Part shown: positions 1-7,959 of the stretch, one piece after another | How the letters are laid out: each line of letters begins with the position of its first letter | Position numbering within the stretch: the stretch's first letter is position 1 | Origin: Leisingera sp. SS27 | Lineage (GTDB): Bacteria > Pseudomonadota > Alphaproteobacteria > Rhodobacterales > Rhodobacteraceae | Direction: 5' to 3' | Length of the DNA stretch: 64,000 nt | Assembly (NCBI RefSeq): GCF_028368855.1 | Contig: NZ_JAQNCY010000008.1 | Span: 62,001 to 126,000, forward strand | Notes under the pieces: generated by a model | What the model saw: only the letters and a program-made list of their open reading frames with translations | What the model was told of the DNA's origin: nothing | Database searches by the model: none | Program-made: the position numbers and the translations under genes

Positions 1-777
1 GATGCCGCCTTCGTCGATCAATCCGCACAGGGAATGGATCATCGAGGTTTCCAGCGCCTCTGCCGGTGTGAGCGGCGGCAGGATCGAGGGCAGCCGCGCC
101 GCCAGCATCGACTTGCCCGATCCTGGCGGGCCGACCATCAGCATATGGTGGCGCCCGGCGGCGGCGATTTCCAGCGCCCGCTTGGCAGTCTCCTGCCCTT
201 TCACATCACGCAGGTCCTTGCCTCCCAGGCTGAGAATGGCCTCACCCGGCCTGGCAGGCTCAATGCGCCGCTGTCCTGTGAAATGCTGCACCACCTCTGT
301 CAGCGTGGCGGCCCCGATCACCTGCGCGGCGTCGACCCAGGCGGCCTCCGGCCCTGAGGGTTTCGGGCAAAGCAGCATCCTGCCCTCCTCAGCGGCCGTG
401 ACCGCAGCGGGCAGCGCGCCGGCCACCGGCATCAGCTGGCCGTCCAGCGACAATTCGCCAAGTGCAATGGTTTCCTCAGCCTTTTCCGCCGGAACGATGC
501 CGATGGCGGCCAGCAACGCCAGCGCAATCGGCAAGTCGAAATGACTGCCTTCCTTGGGCAGGCCGGCGGGTGACAGATTGATGGTAATCCTGCGCGAGGG
601 CAGGGCGATGGACATCGCCGCAAAGGCGGCGCGTACCCGCTCGCGCGCTTCCTGAACCGCCTTGTCAGGCAGGCCGACGACTGAGAAGGCAGGCAGCCCG
701 GGCGCGACGGCGCATTGGACCTCGACCTGGCGGGCTTCGACGCCTTGAAAAGCAACCGTGTAGGACCGTGCTGTCAT
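1..777 (-). CDS. comM: YifB/ComM family Mg-chelatase-like AAA ATPase, N-terminal part (runs off the left edge)
   Basis: The minus strand is open from an ATG at 775-777 to base 1, giving 259 codons with no stop, so the C-terminus lies outside the window. The first 165 or so residues show the Lon-C-like fold typical of YifB (motifs GLPAFSVVGLPDKAVQEARE, then INLSPAGLPKEGSHFDLPIA). Around residue 215 there is a Walker A motif, MLMVGPPGSGKSMLAARLP, that starts the chelatase-type AAA+ domain. ComM proteins act as DNA branch-migration helicases in natural transformation in some Gammaproteobacteria; whether that holds here is inference. The ATG is preceded on its own strand by GGAGAG, a good ribosome-binding site. 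The missing part should hold the Walker B motif and the C-terminal domain. Confidence 0.93.
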   Translation of the reverse strand, partial: MTARSYTVAFQGVEARQVEVQCAVAPGLPAFSVVGLPDKAVQEARERVRAAFAAMSIALPSRRITINLSPAGLPKEGSHFDLPIALALLAAIGIVPAEKAEETIALGELSLDGQLMPVAGALPAAVTAAEEGRMLLCPKPSGPEAAWVDAAQVIGAATLTEVVQHFTGQRRIEPARPGEAILSLGGKDLRDVKGQETAKRALEIAAAGRHHMLMVGPPGSGKSMLAARLPSILPPLTPAEALETSMIHSLCGLIDEGGI

Positions 778-892
778 CTCTCCCCGCCTCCTGAAAGGTC
801 AGGGAGAGATGCTTGGAAATCGTGGTTTCCAATTGGTTAACGGGAGTGGCGATGTGCCGCGAATTCACGCAGATTTCGCGGAGGCTTCAGTT

Positions 893-1576
893 TCAATCCA
901 GCGACCAGGGCCGCTTCGGCAGATCCATCGCGTAGGGTTGCGGGTCATAGCTGACCTCATGGGCCAGGGTCTGCCAATGCAGGACCGCCGGATCGGAGAG
1001 CAGGAGCTTGCAATAGGCGCGGGTTTCTGCGGAAACCGGCAGGCCATATCCTAAGATCCGGGCCGCAACCGGTGTGTAAAACACATCTGCCAGAGAATAA
1101 TCCCCGAACAGGTAACCGCTGCTGTGGCCGGACACCTTGCGGGCGTGGGCAAACAGCGCCTCGATCCGCTCCAGGTCGGCGTTTACACTGCGCGACACCT
1201 CGAAACCTTCGCAGATGTGCGCCAGCTGCATCGGGCATTCGCCGCGCAGTGCTGAAAACCCGCCAACCATTTCCGCTGCCAGCCAGCGCGCCGTTGCGCG
1301 CTCCGCCGGATCGGACGGCCACAGGCCGGCATCCGGGTGGCGTTCGGCCAGGGTTTCGGCAATGGCCAGGCTTTCGCCCACCACCAACCCATCCGGCGTG
1401 CGCAACGCGGGCACCAGCCGCGCCGGGGCCAGATGCGCCATGTCCTGCGCCATGGTTCCGGAATACAGCCCCACCATATGCACGGTGTGGGGCAAGGAGA
1501 ATTTTTCGAGCATGAGCCAGCCGCGCAATGACCAGCTGGAGAACATGCGGTCGCCAATATAGATTTCATAAGCCAT
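893..1576 (-). CDS. Glutathione S-transferase family protein
   Basis: The 227-residue protein has the thioredoxin-like N-terminal GST domain: IGDRMFSSWSLRGWLML carries the likely catalytic Ser/Tyr region, and VPALRTPDGLVVGESLAIAE is the cis-proline/ESxAI glutathione-binding signature. An all-helical C-terminal domain follows from about residue 90, with the SLADVFYTPVAAR N-capping motif. GSTs conjugate or reduce electrophiles with glutathione in the cytosol; the substrate cannot be told from sequence. It is on the same strand as the yifB-like gene, 115 bp upstream of it, and 58 bp downstream of the cobC-like gene. Length and motifs look intact. Confidence 0.9.
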   Translation of the reverse strand: MAYEIYIGDRMFSSWSLRGWLMLEKFSLPHTVHMVGLYSGTMAQDMAHLAPARLVPALRTPDGLVVGESLAIAETLAERHPDAGLWPSDPAERATARWLAAEMVGGFSALRGECPMQLAHICEGFEVSRSVNADLERIEALFAHARKVSGHSSGYLFGDYSLADVFYTPVAARILGYGLPVSAETRAYCKLLLSDPAVLHWQTLAHEVSYDPQPYAMDLPKRPWSLD

Positions 1577-1634
1577 GGCTGGAGGCTAGCGCGGGGCCGC
1601 GCATTTCAAAATGGAATGTTTGTGATGGCACACG

Positions 1635-2216
1635 TCACGGCAGGTGATTGATCTTTCCGGCCTTCCAGCCATCCGGCCCGAGGGAAACCTCACTGACCGA
1701 AAGGTTGTCGATCCGGTGGGCAAAGGCTTCCTCTGCCGTTAGCATCTCCGCCCGCTGGATCTGGGTCAGGATCTGCCCGAAATGGCCGACCACGATCAGG
1801 TCGCGGCCCCGGTGCGCATCGACCAGCCGGTCAATCGCAGCGTTGACCCGGTTGCAGACCTGATGCCAGCTTTCACCGTCAGGCGGGGTCACGTCTCCCG
1901 GAGTTTCCCAATAGGCGCGGATGCGCTCGGGGTCCTCGGCGTCGACTTCGGCCCAGCTGCGCAGTTCCCAGGCGCCGAAATGGATTTCGCGCAACGCCTC
2001 GGCGTGGGGCAGGCGTTCCCGGCTGCCCTGAATCGCACTGGCAGTGTCAACCGCCCGGGACAGGTCCGAGGAGACCACCAGCGCCCCGGCAGGAAGATAG
2101 TCCGACAAGCGGCACAGTGCTGCGGTGTCCGACAAATCCGCAGGCAAATCGGACCAGCCGACCATGCATTTCGCGTGGGTTGGCCCATGCCGCACCAGGA
2201 ACAGGCGGGTGATCAC
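1635..2216 (-). CDS. cobC: Histidine phosphatase family protein, probable alpha-ribazole phosphatase
   Basis: This is a 193-residue phosphoglycerate-mutase-fold enzyme. The catalytic LVRHGPTHA motif (RHG) is at residues 7-15, and the second histidine is in VVGHFGQI near residue 145. Such enzymes use a phosphohistidine intermediate. Its start overlaps the stop of the adenosylcobinamide kinase gene by 4 bp (ATGA), which implies translational coupling. That context favours CobC, which removes phosphate from alpha-ribazole-5'-phosphate in the nucleotide loop branch of cobalamin assembly. The fold alone would also fit a general sugar-phosphate phosphatase, so the cobC name is contextual. Confidence 0.75.
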   Translation of the reverse strand: MITRLFLVRHGPTHAKCMVGWSDLPADLSDTAALCRLSDYLPAGALVVSSDLSRAVDTASAIQGSRERLPHAEALREIHFGAWELRSWAEVDAEDPERIRAYWETPGDVTPPDGESWHQVCNRVNAAIDRLVDAHRGRDLIVVGHFGQILTQIQRAEMLTAEEAFAHRIDNLSVSEVSLGPDGWKAGKINHLP

Positions 2217-2731
2217 AGCGTGCCCTTCAGAACCAGCGGCAGCCCGGCAGTCACCTGAACCACAGTGTCCGCCCGTGCGGCCAGCGCGATGTTCAGGCGC
2301 CCCTGGGCCTCGCGGAAGCGGCGGGCCAGCTTGTTTTCCGGCACGATGCCCAGCCCGGTTTCATTGGAGACAATCACCAGGTCGGCCTGGCAGCGGTCAA
2401 TAGCTGACAGCAATTCTCGTGTGGCCGCCTCCAGATCGTGTTCCGCCAGCAGGTGGTTGGTCAGCCACATGGTTGCGCAGTCCATCAGGCAGATATGGCC
2501 CTGTGCCAGAGGGTCCAGCACTTGCGCCGCTGTTTCCGGTTCTTCAATAGTGGCCCAGCCTGAGCCTCTTTGTTCGAGGTGCCGGGACACTTTTTCGCGC
2601 ATTTCAGCGTCGAAAATTTGTGCGGTTGCCCAGTAAATTTTATCTTTTCCGGCGGTTGCGCACAGCTTTTCGGCGAATGCCGACTTGCCCGAAGCAGCGC
2701 CGCCAAGAATAAAAGTTACATTTAACGGCAT
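2213..2731 (-). CDS. cobU: Adenosylcobinamide kinase / adenosylcobinamide-phosphate guanylyltransferase
   Basis: The 172-residue protein begins MPLNVTFILGGAASGKSAFAE; the GGAxSGKS P-loop at residues 10-17 is diagnostic of CobU/CobP. It phosphorylates adenosylcobinamide and then transfers GMP to make AdoCbi-GDP. The catalytic histidine region (SRHLEQRG), TIEEPET, LMDCATMWLTN and VSNETGLGIVP match the family in order and length. It is the first gene of a two-gene unit with the cobC-like phosphatase. No cobalamin-riboswitch B12 box was seen in the bases upstream (2732-2887), so its control is unclear. The next gene, rpoH, is divergent. Confidence 0.93.
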   Translation of the reverse strand: MPLNVTFILGGAASGKSAFAEKLCATAGKDKIYWATAQIFDAEMREKVSRHLEQRGSGWATIEEPETAAQVLDPLAQGHICLMDCATMWLTNHLLAEHDLEAATRELLSAIDRCQADLVIVSNETGLGIVPENKLARRFREAQGRLNIALAARADTVVQVTAGLPLVLKGTL

Positions 2732-3007
2732 TTTTTGCTAACCTATGAGTCCGAAGCCGTTCCTGTGGGTAACTGCAGGGCCCGGTGAAGACAAGAGACC
2801 GCAGCGTCCCGGGGTTCCACTTATTAAGGCCGGGATAGGCTGCGCAGGGGCCAAGATACAATTTAACTTTTCCATTTTGGCCTTTGGATGAGCCGTAAGC
2901 CTTATCCGCTGCGCTGTTGCTGCCGGCCTATGAATGCCGGGCCTCCATTTGTTCTAAGCACGCCTGCAGGCGGCAGTTTGTTAATTAGTTTCCGGGGGGA
3001 AATCACA

Positions 3008-3886
3008 ATGGCACTTGATCAAACAGCCGAAAACCCATTGCCGAGACAAGCAATGAAGGCGGAACTTCTGGATGCAGAGACTGAACGGCGTCTGGCTTAT
3101 GCCTGGCGGGATGACCGCGACGTGCAATCGCTGCACCGGCTTATCAACGCATATATGCGCCTGGCCATTTCCATGGCGGCCAAGTTCAAGCGGTATGGGG
3201 CGCCGATGAACGACCTGATCCAGGAGGCAGGCCTGGGCCTGATGAAGGCGGCAGACAAATTCGATCCGGACCGCGGTGTGCGGTTCTCGACCTATGCGGT
3301 CTGGTGGATCAAGGCGTCGATCCAGGATTATGTGATGCGCAACTGGTCGATGGTGCGCACCGGTTCCACTTCGTCGCAGAAGTCGCTGTTCTTCAACATG
3401 CGCCGGGTGCAGGCGCAGTTCGAGCGCGAGGCACGGGCGTCGGGAGTGAAGCTGGACCGGCACCAGCTGCATCAGAAAATCGCCACGGAAATCGGAGTGC
3501 CGCTGCGCGACGTGGAAATGATGGAGGGGCGCCTGTCCGGTGCGGACTTCTCGCTTAATGCGATTCAATCCGCTGATGAAGAGGGCCGTGAGTGGATCGA
3601 CGCGCTGGAGGATGAAGCCTCGCAGGCCGAGGAACTGGTGCAGGAGCGCCATGACCGGCGCCAGTTGCGCAAGTGGCTGGTGGGGGCGCTGCAGGCGCTG
3701 AACGACCGCGAGCGGTTCATCATCACCGAGCGCAAGCTGCGCGAGCGCCCGCGCACGCTGGAAAGCCTGGGCCTGGAGCTGGGCCTGTCCAAGGAGCGGG
3801 TGCGCCAGCTGGAGGCAGGTGCCTTCCAGAAGATGCGCAAATGCCTTGAAGGCCAATCGCGCGAGGTGCACAAACTGCTTTCATGA
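3008..3886 (+). CDS. rpoH: RNA polymerase sigma-32 type factor, RpoH-II group
   Basis: The 292-residue sigma-70-family protein has region 2 (RLAISMAAKFKRYGAPMNDL, then the FSTYAVWWIKASIQDY helix that contacts the -10 element) and region 4 (LGLELGLSKERVRQLE helix-turn-helix). The segment SSQKSLFFNMRR corresponds to the RpoH box that separates heat-shock sigma factors from others. An ATG at 3008 preceded by GGGGGGA was chosen over an in-frame upstream start at 2888, which would add 40 unrelated residues. In Rhodobacter, RpoH-II works with RpoE in oxidative and singlet-oxygen responses; the subgroup assignment here is from sequence resemblance. The stop overlaps the ChaN-like start (ATGA), so the two may be co-translated. 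Confidence 0.92.
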   Translation: MALDQTAENPLPRQAMKAELLDAETERRLAYAWRDDRDVQSLHRLINAYMRLAISMAAKFKRYGAPMNDLIQEAGLGLMKAADKFDPDRGVRFSTYAVWWIKASIQDYVMRNWSMVRTGSTSSQKSLFFNMRRVQAQFEREARASGVKLDRHQLHQKIATEIGVPLRDVEMMEGRLSGADFSLNAIQSADEEGREWIDALEDEASQAEELVQERHDRRQLRKWLVGALQALNDRERFIITERKLRERPRTLESLGLELGLSKERVRQLEAGAFQKMRKCLEGQSREVHKLLS

Positions 3887-4719
3887 GAAAGCGATTGAAT
3901 GGCCTGAAAATGATTGCAAGCGCCGCCGCACTGGCGGCGCTTTGCGTGTCCGGTGCCGGTGCGGACGAGCTGTCCGGCGCAGCTGAGACACTGCGGGGCG
4001 CGGATGTGGTGATTCTGGGCGAGGTGCATGACAATCCGGTCCATCACCAGCGGCAGGCGCAGCTCCTTCAGGCGCTGAATCCCAGGGCCGTGGTTTGGGA
4101 GATGATTACTGCGGAACAGGCTGCGGGGCTGGCTCCGGATACGCTCGCGAATGAGGGGCAGACGGCAAAACAGCTCGATTGGGCTGCAAGCGGCTGGCCG
4201 GAGTTCCGCCTGTACGCACCGGTGTTTGCCGCGGCGAAAGGAGCCCGGCAATATGGTGCTTTAGTGCTGCGCGATGATACCCCCAGCGTTATGGCCGAGG
4301 GGGCGGCAGCCTATTTCGGGGCGGAAGCCTCTGCGCGCTTTGGCTTGGACCAGCCGCTGCCTGAGGCGGAGCAGGCAGCGCGGGAAGCGGACCAGCAGGC
4401 CAACCACTGCAACGCGATGCCACCTGAAATGCTGCCGGTCCTTGTGGACTTCCAGCGCTTGCGCGATGCAAGCTTGGCCGCCGCGGCGGACAAGGCGCTG
4501 GCGGAGACCGGCGGGCCGGTGGCGGTGATCACAGGCAACGGCCATGCTCGCACTGACCGGGGACTTGCCGTCTATCTGGCGAAGGCACGTCCCGACGCAG
4601 AGATCCGCAGTTTGGGGCAGTCGGAGGACGGGCAGATAAGCGGGCAATTTGACCTGGTGCTGGATGCTCCTTCGGTTGAGCGGCCTGATCCCTGTCTGGC
4701 CTTCCGCAAGGACGGCTGA
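3883..4719 (+). CDS. ChaN/Tiki-superfamily exported protein
   Basis: The 278-residue protein begins with a signal peptide (MRKRLNGLKMIASAAALAAL, with Ala-rich cleavage before DELSGA). The mature part opens with DVVILGEVHDNPVHHQRQ; the GExHDNxxHH motif is the hallmark of ChaN-like proteins, and a second motif, GNGHARTDRG, lies near residue 220. ChaN of Campylobacter binds haem, and related Tiki proteins are proteases; either role is possible. There is no lipobox cysteine at the expected place, so it is probably periplasmic rather than a lipoprotein. It overlaps the rpoH stop by 4 bp, linking an unknown periplasmic protein to a stress sigma factor. Confidence 0.8.
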   Translation: MRKRLNGLKMIASAAALAALCVSGAGADELSGAAETLRGADVVILGEVHDNPVHHQRQAQLLQALNPRAVVWEMITAEQAAGLAPDTLANEGQTAKQLDWAASGWPEFRLYAPVFAAAKGARQYGALVLRDDTPSVMAEGAAAYFGAEASARFGLDQPLPEAEQAAREADQQANHCNAMPPEMLPVLVDFQRLRDASLAAAADKALAETGGPVAVITGNGHARTDRGLAVYLAKARPDAEIRSLGQSEDGQISGQFDLVLDAPSVERPDPCLAFRKDG

Positions 4720-4779
4720 CTGCTTCACACTTTTGCCGCGCCGCAGTAAGGTCGCGGGAAACCGGGCGAGGATGCGCAG

Positions 4780-5976
4780 ATGCTGGCTGGCAAACATATT
4801 CTACTGATCATCGGCGGCGGCATTGCGGCCTATAAGTCGTTGGAGCTGATCCGCCGCCTGCAGGATCAGGGCGCGCGGGTGACGCCGGTGCTGACCAGGG
4901 CCGGCGCTGAGTTCGTGACGCCCCTGTCGGTTTCGGCGCTGGCCGGGACTGCTGTGCATCAGGAGCTGTTCGACCTGACGTCCGAGGCCGAGATGGGCCA
5001 CATCCAGCTGTCGCGCAGCGCCGACCTTCTGGTGGTGGCGCCGGCCACCGCCGATCTGATGGCGAAAATGGCGCAAGGGTTTGCAAATGATCTCGCCTCG
5101 ACGCTGCTGCTGGCAACCGACACCCCGGTGCTGCTGGCGCCTGCGATGAACGTCCGCATGTGGGAGCATCCGGCAACGCAGCGCAATCTTGAAACCCTGA
5201 AAAAGGACGGTGTGTCTTTCATCGGCCCTAACGACGGCAGCATGGCCTGCGGTGAGTTCGGGCCCGGCCGGATGGCGGAGCCGGATGAGATTCTAGCGGC
5301 TATTGCCGCCAAACTCGCGGACGGTCCGCTGAAGGGAAAGCGCATTCTGGTCACCTCCGGCCCCACGCATGAGCCGATTGACCCGGTGCGCTATATCGCC
5401 AACCGCTCCTCCGGGGCGCAGGGGGCAGCGGTGGCCCGTGCTCTGCGCGACTTGGGGGCTGAGGTCGTGTTTGTCACGGGCCCGGCAGAGGTGCGTCCGC
5501 CTGAAGGCGTGCAGGTGGTGCCGGTGGAAAGCGCCCGCGAGATGGAAGCCGCCGTGCAGCAGGCACTGCCCGCCGACGCTGGTGTCTTTTCCGCCGCGGT
5601 GGCGGACTGGCGGGTGGCCAGCGCCTCTGACCGGAAGCTGAAGAAATCCAAGGACGGGCTGCCGGTGCTGGAATTCGCTGAAAACCCCGACATTCTGAAA
5701 ACCGTCTCGCAGATGAAGCAAGGCCGCCCCGGGCTGGTGGTCGGCTTTGCGGCGGAAACCAACGACGTGATCGAGAACGCTACCGCCAAACGCAAGCGCA
5801 AGGGCTGTGACTGGATCGTGGCCAATGATGTCTCCCCCGCGACCGGCATTATGGGCGGCAGTGAAAACGCGGTGATCCTGATTTCTGACGAAGGCGCTGA
5901 GGAGTGGCCGCGGATGGGCAAGGACGAAGTCGCCCGCAGGCTGGCGGACCGGATCGCGGCGGCGCTGGCCGGGTGA
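4780..5976 (+). CDS. coaBC: Bifunctional phosphopantothenoylcysteine decarboxylase / phosphopantothenate-cysteine ligase
   Basis: The 398-residue protein joins CoaC (about residues 1-185) and CoaB (about 190-398). The CoaC half shows [16 protein letters not shown], the flavin-site histidine in MGHIQLSR and the APAMNVRMW substrate clamp. The CoaB half has [26 protein letters not shown] for nucleotide binding, FSAAVADWR, and the [16 protein letters not shown] loop with the catalytic lysine. These two steps turn phosphopantothenate into phosphopantetheine for coenzyme A. Length is normal. The dut gene follows on the same strand after 37 bp, a pairing (coaBC-dut) widely conserved in bacteria. Confidence 0.96.
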   Translation: MLAGKHILLIIGGGIAAYKSLELIRRLQDQGARVTPVLTRAGAEFVTPLSVSALAGTAVHQELFDLTSEAEMGHIQLSRSADLLVVAPATADLMAKMAQGFANDLASTLLLATDTPVLLAPAMNVRMWEHPATQRNLETLKKDGVSFIGPNDGSMACGEFGPGRMAEPDEILAAIAAKLADGPLKGKRILVTSGPTHEPIDPVRYIANRSSGAQGAAVARALRDLGAEVVFVTGPAEVRPPEGVQVVPVESAREMEAAVQQALPADAGVFSAAVADWRVASASDRKLKKSKDGLPVLEFAENPDILKTVSQMKQGRPGLVVGFAAETNDVIENATAKRKRKGCDWIVANDVSPATGIMGGSENAVILISDEGAEEWPRMGKDEVARRLADRIAAALAG

Positions 5977-5979
5977 ACT

Positions 5980-6003
5980 TGAGTATTTTTGGAAAGATGA
6001 AGG
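5980..6003 (+). repeat. Short interspersed intergenic repeat, copy 1 (truncated 5' part)
   Basis: The bases read GAGTATTTTTGGAAAGATGA, starting 4 bp after the coaBC stop. They match the 3' two-thirds of the element at 9998-10030 and, reversed, 33811-33842. The GC-rich mini-hairpin present in the other copies is not preserved here. It lies just before the dut ribosome-binding site. Confidence 0.6.
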
Positions 6004-6013
6004 GGGAGCGGGG

Positions 6014-6469
6014 ATGGTGACTATCCGTGTGATCCACGATGAGGGTGCGGACCGGGACGTGCCGCTGCCGTCTTATGAAACTGCTGGTGCCGCCGGCGCC
6101 GATGTGCGCGCCAACCTGCCGGACCGCGGCTGCCTGATGCTGCAGCCAGGGCAGCGTAAGCTGGTGCCGACCGGTCTGCGGATTGAGATCCCAGCGGGCT
6201 ATGAGGTGCAGATCCGGCCGCGTTCCGGGCTGGCGCTGAAGCATGGCATCACCCTGCCTAACACACCGGGCACGATCGACAGCGATTACCGCGGCCCGCT
6301 GGGGGTGATCCTTATGAATGCAGGGCAGAAACCCTTTGAGGTTCATCACGGCGAGCGTATCGCCCAGATGGTGGTGGCCCCTGTACTGCAGGCGCGGTTT
6401 GAAGTTGTCGACTCGCTGGCAGGCACTGAGCGGGGCGACGGCGGCTTCGGCTCCACCGGGCGCGGCTGA
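6014..6469 (+). CDS. dut: Deoxyuridine 5'-triphosphate nucleotidohydrolase (dUTPase)
   Basis: The 151-residue trimeric dUTPase carries the five family motifs in order: [10 protein letters not shown] (I), [11 protein letters not shown] (II), [12 protein letters not shown] (III, with the catalytic Asp and the uracil-stacking Tyr), GERIAQMVV (IV) and the C-terminal [12 protein letters not shown] arm (V). It hydrolyses dUTP to dUMP and pyrophosphate, keeping uracil out of DNA and feeding thymidylate synthesis. The ATG follows a GGGGGAGCGGGG purine tract. Its TGA overlaps the start of the next gene by one base (TGATG), so the E1-like gene is probably translated by coupling. Confidence 0.97.
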   Translation: MVTIRVIHDEGADRDVPLPSYETAGAAGADVRANLPDRGCLMLQPGQRKLVPTGLRIEIPAGYEVQIRPRSGLALKHGITLPNTPGTIDSDYRGPLGVILMNAGQKPFEVHHGERIAQMVVAPVLQARFEVVDSLAGTERGDGGFGSTGRG

Positions 6470-7518
6470 TGCTGCGCATTGTCATCCTTGCCGCGCTGAT
6501 CTGGTGGGGCGGGCGTTTTGCCCATCTGCCGCGCAGTATCCGCGTTGCGATGCTTGTTCTCTTGTTTGCTGCGGTTCTAGCCATTCAACTGACGCTGCCG
6601 GACGGGCACCCGCTGCGCGAAAGCACCGGCGGCTCGGCAGCACCCTGGCTGATGCTGGGCGGCTTTGCCCTTGTTGCCGGGTTCTATGCGCGTATCGTAA
6701 CGGCTTTGAAAAACCGCGCCCAGCCTCAGGACCCAGAGATGAACCAGCCCGCCAGCACCTTCACCGAAAGCGAGCTTGACCGCTATGCCCGCCATATCGT
6801 CCTGCGGGAACTGGGCGGGCCGGGGCAGAAGAAGCTGAAGAAGGCCAAGGTGCTGGTGATCGGAGCTGGCGGGTTGGGCGCGCCTGCGCTGCAATACCTG
6901 GCCGCGGCCGGCGTCGGCACTATCGGGGTGATCGACGACGATTTGGTCGATAATGCCAATCTGCAGCGCCAGGTGATCCACAGGGATGAGGACATCGGCA
7001 AGCCCAAGGTGTTCTCTGCCCAGGCCGCGATGCAGGCGCAGAATCCTTATGTCGATGTGCACCCCTACAACCGCCGCCTGACCGAAGAGATCGCGGCGGA
7101 GCTGTTTGCTGAATATGATCTGATCCTCGACGGCACTGACAATTCCGAAACCCGCTATCTGGCCAACCGCACCGCTGTTGCGCTGGGCAAGCCGCTGATT
7201 TCCGGCGCGCTGTCGCAGTGGGAGGGGCAGCTGAGCGTCTTCCATCCAGCCCAGGCCGGCCCCTGTTACCAGTGCATCTTTCCGGAGGCGCCCGCAGCCG
7301 GTCTTGCGCCCAGCTGTTCCGAGGCCGGGGTGGTCGGCCCGCTGCCCGGCGTGGTCGGGTCGATGATGGCGGTGGAGGCGGTCAAGCAGATCACCGGCGC
7401 CGGAGCAGTGCTGCGGGGCGAGATGCTGATCTATGACGGGCTCTACGGTGAAACCCGCAAGATCCGCCTGTCCCGCCGGGCGGATTGCCCGGCCTGCGGC
7501 GGTAAGGCGGAAAGCTGA
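6469..7518 (+). CDS. MoeB/ThiF/HesA-family E1-like adenylyltransferase with N-terminal membrane segments
   Basis: The 349-residue protein has two parts. Residues 1-85 hold two hydrophobic segments ([15 protein letters not shown] and a second around WLMLGGFALVAGFYARIV) with no catalytic motif. From about residue 100 there is a complete E1 domain: ELDRYARHIVLRELG, the nucleotide-binding GAGGLGAPALQYLAAAGVG, DDDLVDNANLQRQ, the catalytic-cysteine region APSCSEAGVVGPLPG, and zinc CxxC pairs CYQC and CPAC. Such enzymes adenylate the C-terminal Gly-Gly of MoaD or ThiS for molybdopterin or thiazole synthesis. No sulfur-carrier gene is adjacent. The membrane extension is unusual compared with E. coli MoeB. 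Confidence 0.88.
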   Translation: MLRIVILAALIWWGGRFAHLPRSIRVAMLVLLFAAVLAIQLTLPDGHPLRESTGGSAAPWLMLGGFALVAGFYARIVTALKNRAQPQDPEMNQPASTFTESELDRYARHIVLRELGGPGQKKLKKAKVLVIGAGGLGAPALQYLAAAGVGTIGVIDDDLVDNANLQRQVIHRDEDIGKPKVFSAQAAMQAQNPYVDVHPYNRRLTEEIAAELFAEYDLILDGTDNSETRYLANRTAVALGKPLISGALSQWEGQLSVFHPAQAGPCYQCIFPEAPAAGLAPSCSEAGVVGPLPGVVGSMMAVEAVKQITGAGAVLRGEMLIYDGLYGETRKIRLSRRADCPACGGKAES

Positions 7519-7527
7519 CCCCTGCCA

Positions 7528-7878
7528 GTGAACGAAGCCTATTTCATCGCGCTCCTTTGCGGCACCCTGTTCGGCGGCCAGCCGGAACAGGTGCACGATT
7601 TCACCTATCCCGGCGGCGCGGCCTCGATCCGCACCGATTGCGAGAACGGGAACCGGGTCATCGAGTTCGGTCTGGACAAGCGCAGCAGCCTCGACAGCCT
7701 TCAGCAGGCGCTGTTTTTGGCAGAGATCACCGGTAAGGAGCCGGTGGTCGTGCTGATCGACACCGATGGCAAAATGGGCCGGTTCGAATGGCGTATCGCC
7801 CGGGCGGCAAATATCGCTGACGTGCCCATCCGCATCATTCCGGCAGAGCTGACGGAGGGTGACGGGGCAGGCGGCTGA
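7528..7878 (+). CDS. Conserved hypothetical protein, 116 residues
   Basis: I do not recognise a named family. The GTG at 7528 lies 9 bp after the MoeB-like stop and gives MNEAYFIALLCGTLFGGQPE, which reads as a full small soluble protein. The middle (QVHDFTYPGGAASIRTDC, VIEFGLDKRSSLDSLQQALF, EPVVVLIDTDGKMGRFEWRI) has the regular alternation of an alpha/beta fold, and DTDGKMGRFEWR may be a beta-hairpin. Codon use matches the neighbours. The close spacing suggests it is the last gene of the coaBC-dut-moeB-like run. No signal peptide is convincing. Function unknown. Confidence 0.7.
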   Translation: MNEAYFIALLCGTLFGGQPEQVHDFTYPGGAASIRTDCENGNRVIEFGLDKRSSLDSLQQALFLAEITGKEPVVVLIDTDGKMGRFEWRIARAANIADVPIRIIPAELTEGDGAGG

Positions 7879-7959
7879 GGTGCCGGTGCCGCGCAAGGAA
7901 AGGTCAATTGCAGCCCCCGCTCTTTGCCGCTAGCGTCACCTGCAAAGGAGATCATTCAC

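Noticed and set aside
814-829. Hairpin GGAAA-N6-TTTCC as a terminator of the GST gene
   Set aside because: Stem is only 5 bp and no T-run follows, so it is too weak to list.
2732-2887. Cobalamin riboswitch upstream of cobU
   Set aside because: The conserved B12-box bases and the expected stem order were not found on the minus strand.
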